DNA of 64,000 bases, taken from DATKBT01 sp035546295. Lineage in GTDB: Bacteria > Acidobacteriota > Thermoanaerobaculia > Multivoradales > Multivoraceae. Of the stretch, positions 60,532-64,000 are shown one piece after another. The DNA is taken from assembly GCA_035546295.1 (NCBI GenBank), contig DATKBT010000061.1:48913-112912 (forward strand), given 5' to 3'. Each line of letters opens with the position of its first letter. Within the stretch, counting starts at the first letter, position 1. A model generated the notes under the pieces. That model was given only the letters and a program-made list of their open reading frames with translations. It was not told where the DNA came from and did not search any database. The position numbers and the translations under genes were made by a program.

Positions 60532-61821
60532 CTACGGAAGAGAGTCTGGGGGCGCCCCTTCCGCCGCCTTCCGCAGGGGCTGGCGGGCGCCGTAGGTGAC
60601 GGAACGCCAGACCCACTCGAGCGGGCCGAAACGGAGCCTCGAGAGCCAGAGCCGGCTCGCGACGAGCTGAACGGCGAACACCACGACGACCAGACCAATC
60701 CGCTCGAGCCGATCGAGAGTCCCGAACCGGGCCAGCCCCCAGTGGTAGGTGACGGCGGTCGCGATGACGGTCTGGAGCAGATAGTTGCTCAGCGCCATAC
60801 GCCCCGCCGACGCCAGGAGCCCGGTCAGCGTGCCGATCGCGGCGCACCGGCTCCCCGCCCTCGCCAGCATCTCGGCGAGACCGAAGTAGCCGATCGCGAG
60901 CAGCGACCCGGCGACCGCCACGAGCGCGGCCGCGGCGGCGTGCGGCCCGACGCCGGTGCGAAAACCGGTGAGCCAGGTGCCGAGCAGGGCGAGCGGCAAT
61001 CCCGAGGCCAGCCCCAGAAGCCCGAGGCGGCGTAGCCAGCCGTGCCGTTCACCGAGGAGATCGAGGCGCACCATCGCGGCCCCCAGCAGGAACATCGCGA
61101 GGACCTGGAGCCCGCCGCCGGCCGCCATCGAGAGCAGCAGCAGCGCAAAGCTCAGCGCGCGGAAACCCTGGGCCTGGAGCCAGGGACCCTCGCGATAGGC
61201 GAGTGTCTCGGCCCCCCGCCAGTACGGGTCCTCGGGCCCGCCCGGCTCGCTGCTTCGCAGCTGCTGCCACAGCACCTCGAGCGGCGCTCCGTCGATTGGG
61301 GGAGAGTGCAGCTCGCGCGGCGCCGGCTCCACTCCCGCCAAGGCGCCCATCAGGGCGCTGAACGTCACGCTCGCGGCCAGGGCGAGCACGCCCGCCACCA
61401 GCAGGAACCGCGCGGAGGTTCCGAGGACGAGGCAGACCAGCAGCCCGGTCAGGGAGTAGGCGAACAGGATGTCGCCGTACCAGAGCAGCAGTCCGTGGAT
61501 CAGCCCGAGCGTCGCCAGGAACCCGAGCCGGCGAACCATCAGCAAACCGAAAGACCCGCCTGCCGCCGCCAACCGCTCGCGCTGGATGGCCAGCCCCATC
61601 CCGAACAGCAGCGAGAACAGCGGGTAGAACTTGCCCTCGCAGAGCGTCTCGACCAGCCACCACAGCGCCAGCGAGGGGCCGCTCTCGTCCGGCGCGCCGG
61701 CGGCGATGACCTCGCCCAGCGGCCGCGCGAAGTACTCGACGTTGACCAGGAAGATGCCGAGCAGCGCGAAGCCCCGCGCGACGTCGAGCGCCTCGATCCG
61801 CTGCCGGTTGGGGGCGAGCAT
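60532..61821 (-). CDS. DUF418 membrane protein
   Basis: The 429-residue product starts at ATG 61821 with IEALDVARGFALLGIFLVNV, the family signature. It has about ten transmembrane segments (e.g. LGFLATLGLIHGLLLWYGDI, ALSFALLLLSMAAGGGLQVL). The C-terminal DUF418 domain carries GRMALSNYLLQTVIATAVTY and RFGPLEWVWRSVTYG. DUF418 proteins are predicted inner-membrane transport or acyl-transfer proteins of unknown function. The start lies about 70 nt from the truncated antiporter remnant on the same strand. Confidence 0.88.
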   Translation of the reverse strand: MLAPNRQRIEALDVARGFALLGIFLVNVEYFARPLGEVIAAGAPDESGPSLALWWLVETLCEGKFYPLFSLLFGMGLAIQRERLAAAGGSFGLLMVRRLGFLATLGLIHGLLLWYGDILFAYSLTGLLVCLVLGTSARFLLVAGVLALAASVTFSALMGALAGVEPAPRELHSPPIDGAPLEVLWQQLRSSEPGGPEDPYWRGAETLAYREGPWLQAQGFRALSFALLLLSMAAGGGLQVLAMFLLGAAMVRLDLLGERHGWLRRLGLLGLASGLPLALLGTWLTGFRTGVGPHAAAAALVAVAGSLLAIGYFGLAEMLARAGSRCAAIGTLTGLLASAGRMALSNYLLQTVIATAVTYHWGLARFGTLDRLERIGLVVVVFAVQLVASRLWLSRLRFGPLEWVWRSVTYGARQPLRKAAEGAPPDSLP

Positions 61822-61889
61822 CTCGGCGTATCTTGTCCGATCTCGCGGAGCATCCACGGCAATCCGCGAGCCTTTGGAGTCCACCTGCG

Positions 61890-62120
61890 ACCGGCCGCCA
61901 CGGCCGACTCGATCAGCCGCTCGTCCTGCACCAGGCCGAGGGCCTGGGGTCCGATCAGCGCACCCGCGATCAGGAAGCTGACGATCGGCAGCAGCCTCAG
62001 CCGGTGCGCCACGTACGCGACGACCGCGCTGGCGACGAGCAGCGTCGCGAGCTCGGAGATGAACCCCGGAGCGGCGGCCGCGGCTTGCACCATGACGCTC
62101 ACGGGATGGGGAATGGGCAC
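61890..62120 (-). pseudogene. Truncated KefB-type cation:proton antiporter (N-terminal fragment)
   Basis: The first 75 or so residues read as the start of a CPA2 antiporter, ELATLLVASAVVAYVAHRLR then LLPIVSFLIAGALIGPQALG. After LIESAVAAG the frame loses similarity and runs into sequence shared with the start of the DUF418 gene. The rest of the transporter and its Rossmann domain are missing, so this is a 3'-deleted remnant. Confidence 0.65.
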
Positions 62121-62380
62121 CTCCGGTCGGACGGCCGACGGGTCGCCAGTCTAACCGGCGACTTCCGGTCTGCGAGCCCGGGTCGTGGCGCAGAGCCACT
62201 ACCGGATCGGCTCTGCCTTGAGGCGGGAGCCAGAATGTCGCCTCTCCCCTCTACGGCCACCGCGCGAGATGAGCCGCAGTCCTCCCGCCTTCCCGGCCGG
62301 GGCCGGTCCGAGTCTTCCGCTTCACGAGCGGGTCGAACGCCTCGCGTGGAGATGACGCGATGAGGTCGTCAAGCGCAACG
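62121..62380. other. Intergenic region with no recognised gene
   Basis: Between the antiporter remnant and the repeat cluster no convincing frame is seen. Short inverted motifs occur but none repeats elsewhere in the window. Confidence 0.4.
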
Positions 62381-62452
62381 GCCGGGCTCGTGGTAGGGCC
62401 GCGTCCCGCCCCCCCACCTCGTTGGGGAGTGGTGACCACCTCGAGCCCGCTA
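62381..62452. repeat. Inverted-repeat module, copy B (degenerate outer end)
   Basis: Ends match GGGCTCGTGGT (left) and ACCTCGAGCCCGCTAG (right), with a GTTGGGGAGTGGTGACCACC core as in copies A and C. The outer left end has lost the CTAG. Copy B abuts the next module at CTAG. Confidence 0.8.
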
Positions 62453-62544
62453 GGTCGACTAGGCCGTCGTCGAGTTCACAGAAGGTCAAAGTTCGATCAA
62501 GCCGCTGCGATTGCCTAGAGAATACGGCTGTGGCCTGGTCGACC
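62453..62544. repeat. GGTCGACTAGGC module, copy 2 (inverted)
   Basis: The 92-bp module has terminal GGTCGACTAGGCC and GGCCTGGTCGACC. The internal GGTCAAAGTTCGATCAAGC is the inverse of the core in copy 1 (8301-8396). The middle third differs. Confidence 0.85.
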
Positions 62545-62585
62545 CAGCCGCGCCCGCTTGCGGGCTTGCGGCGCACGAGTAATCG

Positions 62586-62662
62586 GCTAGCGGGCTCGTG
62601 GTATGACCGCGCCGCGACCTCGCCACTCGATGGGGAGTGGTGACCACCACGAGCCCGCTAGC
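62586..62662. repeat. Inverted-repeat module, copy C
   Basis: 77 bp with GCTAGCGGGCTCGTGGT and its inverse as termini. Reverse-complemented, it aligns closely with copy A at 8185-8260 across its whole length. The 41-bp spacer (62545-62585) between it and the GGTCGAC module also resembles the spacer at 8261-8300 (shared GCGCCGCAAGC), so the whole 210-bp unit was copied together. Confidence 0.88.
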
Positions 62663-62935
62663 AGCGTAGGTGTACGCCATGGGTAGGACGAGTGACGTCC
62701 GACGCGGGGCCGGAACCGATGCGCGGCTCCTTCGGAGGGTGTCGGCGACGAGCAGGATCTGGGACCTCGCGCCCGTCGTGGTTTCACGGGCGCCACGAGC
62801 GGGTGTCCTCGCTGCCTGAGACTTGGCAGGGCGGAGGCCGATCAGCGGAGCGCGGCTGAGGCCTCTCCGGCAAGCGAGAGTTAGAGTGCGTTGCTCGGAA
62901 GGAGTTGCTCGGAAGACACTGTGCCCGCGGACCGT

Positions 62936-64000
62936 ATGCCGAAGCCCATCACCGTCCTGTTCGTGATCACGTCGAGCGACTTCGGCGGCACCGAGAGCTT
63001 CCTGCTCCAGCTCGTCACGGGCCTCGATCGCGCGCGCTTTCGGCCGCTGGTGGTCTCCCTACGCCCGTGTGGACGCATCGCCGATCAGATCGCCGGGTGC
63101 GGCGTCGGGGTGAGCACGCTCGAGATGTCGAGCCGGCCGCGCATCCGGGAGCTGCTCTCGGGGGCTCGAGAGCTCAGGCGGCGGATCGACGGCGGAGGCG
63201 TGCAGGTCGTGCACTCGCTGCTCTACCGCGCCAACGTGTTGGCTGCGATAGCGGCCCGCTGGTCCTCGACGAGGCCGCGGATGATCGCCGGGCAGCGTAG
63301 CCTGACGGCCTACAGCGGCTGGTCTGCGGTTCGCGCCGCGCGCTGGACCCGACGGCTGTGCGACCGGGTGGTCGCGGTCTCCGAGGCCTCACGGCAAGCG
63401 CTGATCGAGCGAGAGCGCTGCGATCCGGGGCGGATCGTGGTCATCGAGAACGGCGTCGACTGTCAGCGGTTCAGGCCGCGTGAGCCGGACGTGGTACGTC
63501 GAGCGCTCGAGCTTCCCTCGGACGCGATCGTCGTCGGAGGAATCGGCCGCCTCTCGCCCAAGAAGGGCTTCCACGTTCTGGTCAACGCTGTGGGACGGTT
63601 GCTCGCCGCGGGCCTTCCGGTGGAGCTGGTCCTGGTCGGCGAAGGACCGGAGCGTGCGCGGCTCGAGGCCGAAGCGCGTGCGGCCGGCCTCGAAGGCCGG
63701 GTCCGGTTCCTCGGTCACCGATCCGACGTTCAGGACCTCTATTCTGCTTTCGACGTCTTCGTCCTGCCTTCGTACGAGGAGGGTTCGCCCAATGCCCTAC
63801 TCGAGGCCATGGCGAGTGGCTGCCCGGTGATCGCCACCGCGGTCGGAGGCACCCCCGAGATCCTCGGGGATTTCTCCCTGGGTCGCTTGATCTCTCCCGG
63901 TGATCCCGAGGCCCGGGCCGCAGCGCTGGGAGAGCTGCTCGAAGATGCCGCCCTGCGGCGGCGGCTCGGGGAGCAGGCGCGGCGGCGCGTCGAGGAGCGC
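62936..64000 (+). CDS. Glycosyltransferase family 4 (truncated by the window end)
   Basis: From ATG 62936 (or GTG 62921) the frame encodes a GT-B fold. The N-terminal part is PITVLFVITSSDFGGTESFL; the C-terminal nucleotide-sugar domain carries GGIGRLSPKKGFHVLVNAVG, ELVLVGEGPERARLEAEA and the E-x7-E motif in SYEEGSPNALLEAMASGCPV. The frame is open at base 64000, missing perhaps 15-30 residues. GT4 enzymes build capsules, exopolysaccharides or lipopolysaccharides. Upstream, TTGCTCGGAAG occurs twice (62891-62901 and 62905-62915), one copy providing GGAAGGAG. The 62663-62935 stretch has no other recognised feature. Confidence 0.9.
   Translation, partial: MPKPITVLFVITSSDFGGTESFLLQLVTGLDRARFRPLVVSLRPCGRIADQIAGCGVGVSTLEMSSRPRIRELLSGARELRRRIDGGGVQVVHSLLYRANVLAAIAARWSSTRPRMIAGQRSLTAYSGWSAVRAARWTRRLCDRVVAVSEASRQALIERERCDPGRIVVIENGVDCQRFRPREPDVVRRALELPSDAIVVGGIGRLSPKKGFHVLVNAVGRLLAAGLPVELVLVGEGPERARLEAEARAAGLEGRVRFLGHRSDVQDLYSAFDVFVLPSYEEGSPNALLEAMASGCPVIATAVGGTPEILGDFSLGRLISPGDPEARAAALGELLEDAALRRRLGEQARRRVEER

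Overview
The window is GC-rich bacterial chromosome with compact, mostly short-spaced genes on both strands. It carries an IPTL-CTERM surface protein, a carboxypeptidase-regulatory-domain TonB receptor, an FG-GAP/UnbV (CRTAC1-type) lipoprotein, a BlaI/M56 pair, a DUF2378 protein and secreted 'GKPDLSG' proteins. This set resembles soil or sediment Acidobacteriota (Thermoanaerobaculia-like). That assignment is inferred from gene families; no rRNA or other marker gene is present.

Layout. 0.4-6.2 kb: ice-binding-like surface protein, AspT-type transporter, AAA ATPase, HAD phosphatase and an RpiR/SIS regulator. 6.2-14.2 kb: two serine hydrolases of the beta-lactamase/transpeptidase fold around a TonB receptor, with a composite repeat between the first hydrolase and the receptor. 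14.3-25.7 kb: a TPR remnant, a frameshifted secreted protein, two metallo-beta-lactamase-fold enzymes, a VWA protein, a DUF2378 protein overlapping an iodotyrosine-dehalogenase-like nitroreductase, a CxxCH/toroid/ankyrin protein and a decayed gamma-glutamyltranspeptidase. 25.7-33.6 kb: BlaI repressor with an M56-ankyrin receptor, a dienelactone hydrolase, a hybrid histidine kinase and a penicillin-acylase-type amidase.

33.8-40.9 kb: a complete trans-4-hydroxy-L-proline catabolic operon. It starts with an XRE-cupin regulator, followed by epimerase, three-subunit D-hydroxyproline dehydrogenase, deaminase and alpha-ketoglutarate semialdehyde dehydrogenase. Most junctions overlap by 1-8 nt. 40.9-49.7 kb: a secreted protein, an RHH/PIN toxin-antitoxin pair, a secreted aminopeptidase P, two PlsC acyltransferases, and a FAD/BBE oxidase divergent from a TetR regulator.

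49.7-59.9 kb holds the clearest mobile-DNA signal. A 355-bp terminal-inverted-repeat element (CTAG...CTAG) is intact at 59501-59855. A second copy at 49701-51994 is split by a 1,941-nt group II intron, whose boundaries are fixed by comparison with the intact copy. Between them lie a histidine kinase/NtrC-type regulator/CRTAC1 lipoprotein operon, an M24 protein and a second dienelactone hydrolase. 59.9-64 kb: DUF1993 and DUF418 proteins, a truncated KefB-like antiporter, an inverted second copy of the composite repeat, and a glycosyltransferase that runs off the end.

The peptidases, the amidase, the decayed GGT and the hydroxyproline pathway together suggest use of peptides and collagen-like material. 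This is an inference from co-occurrence only.
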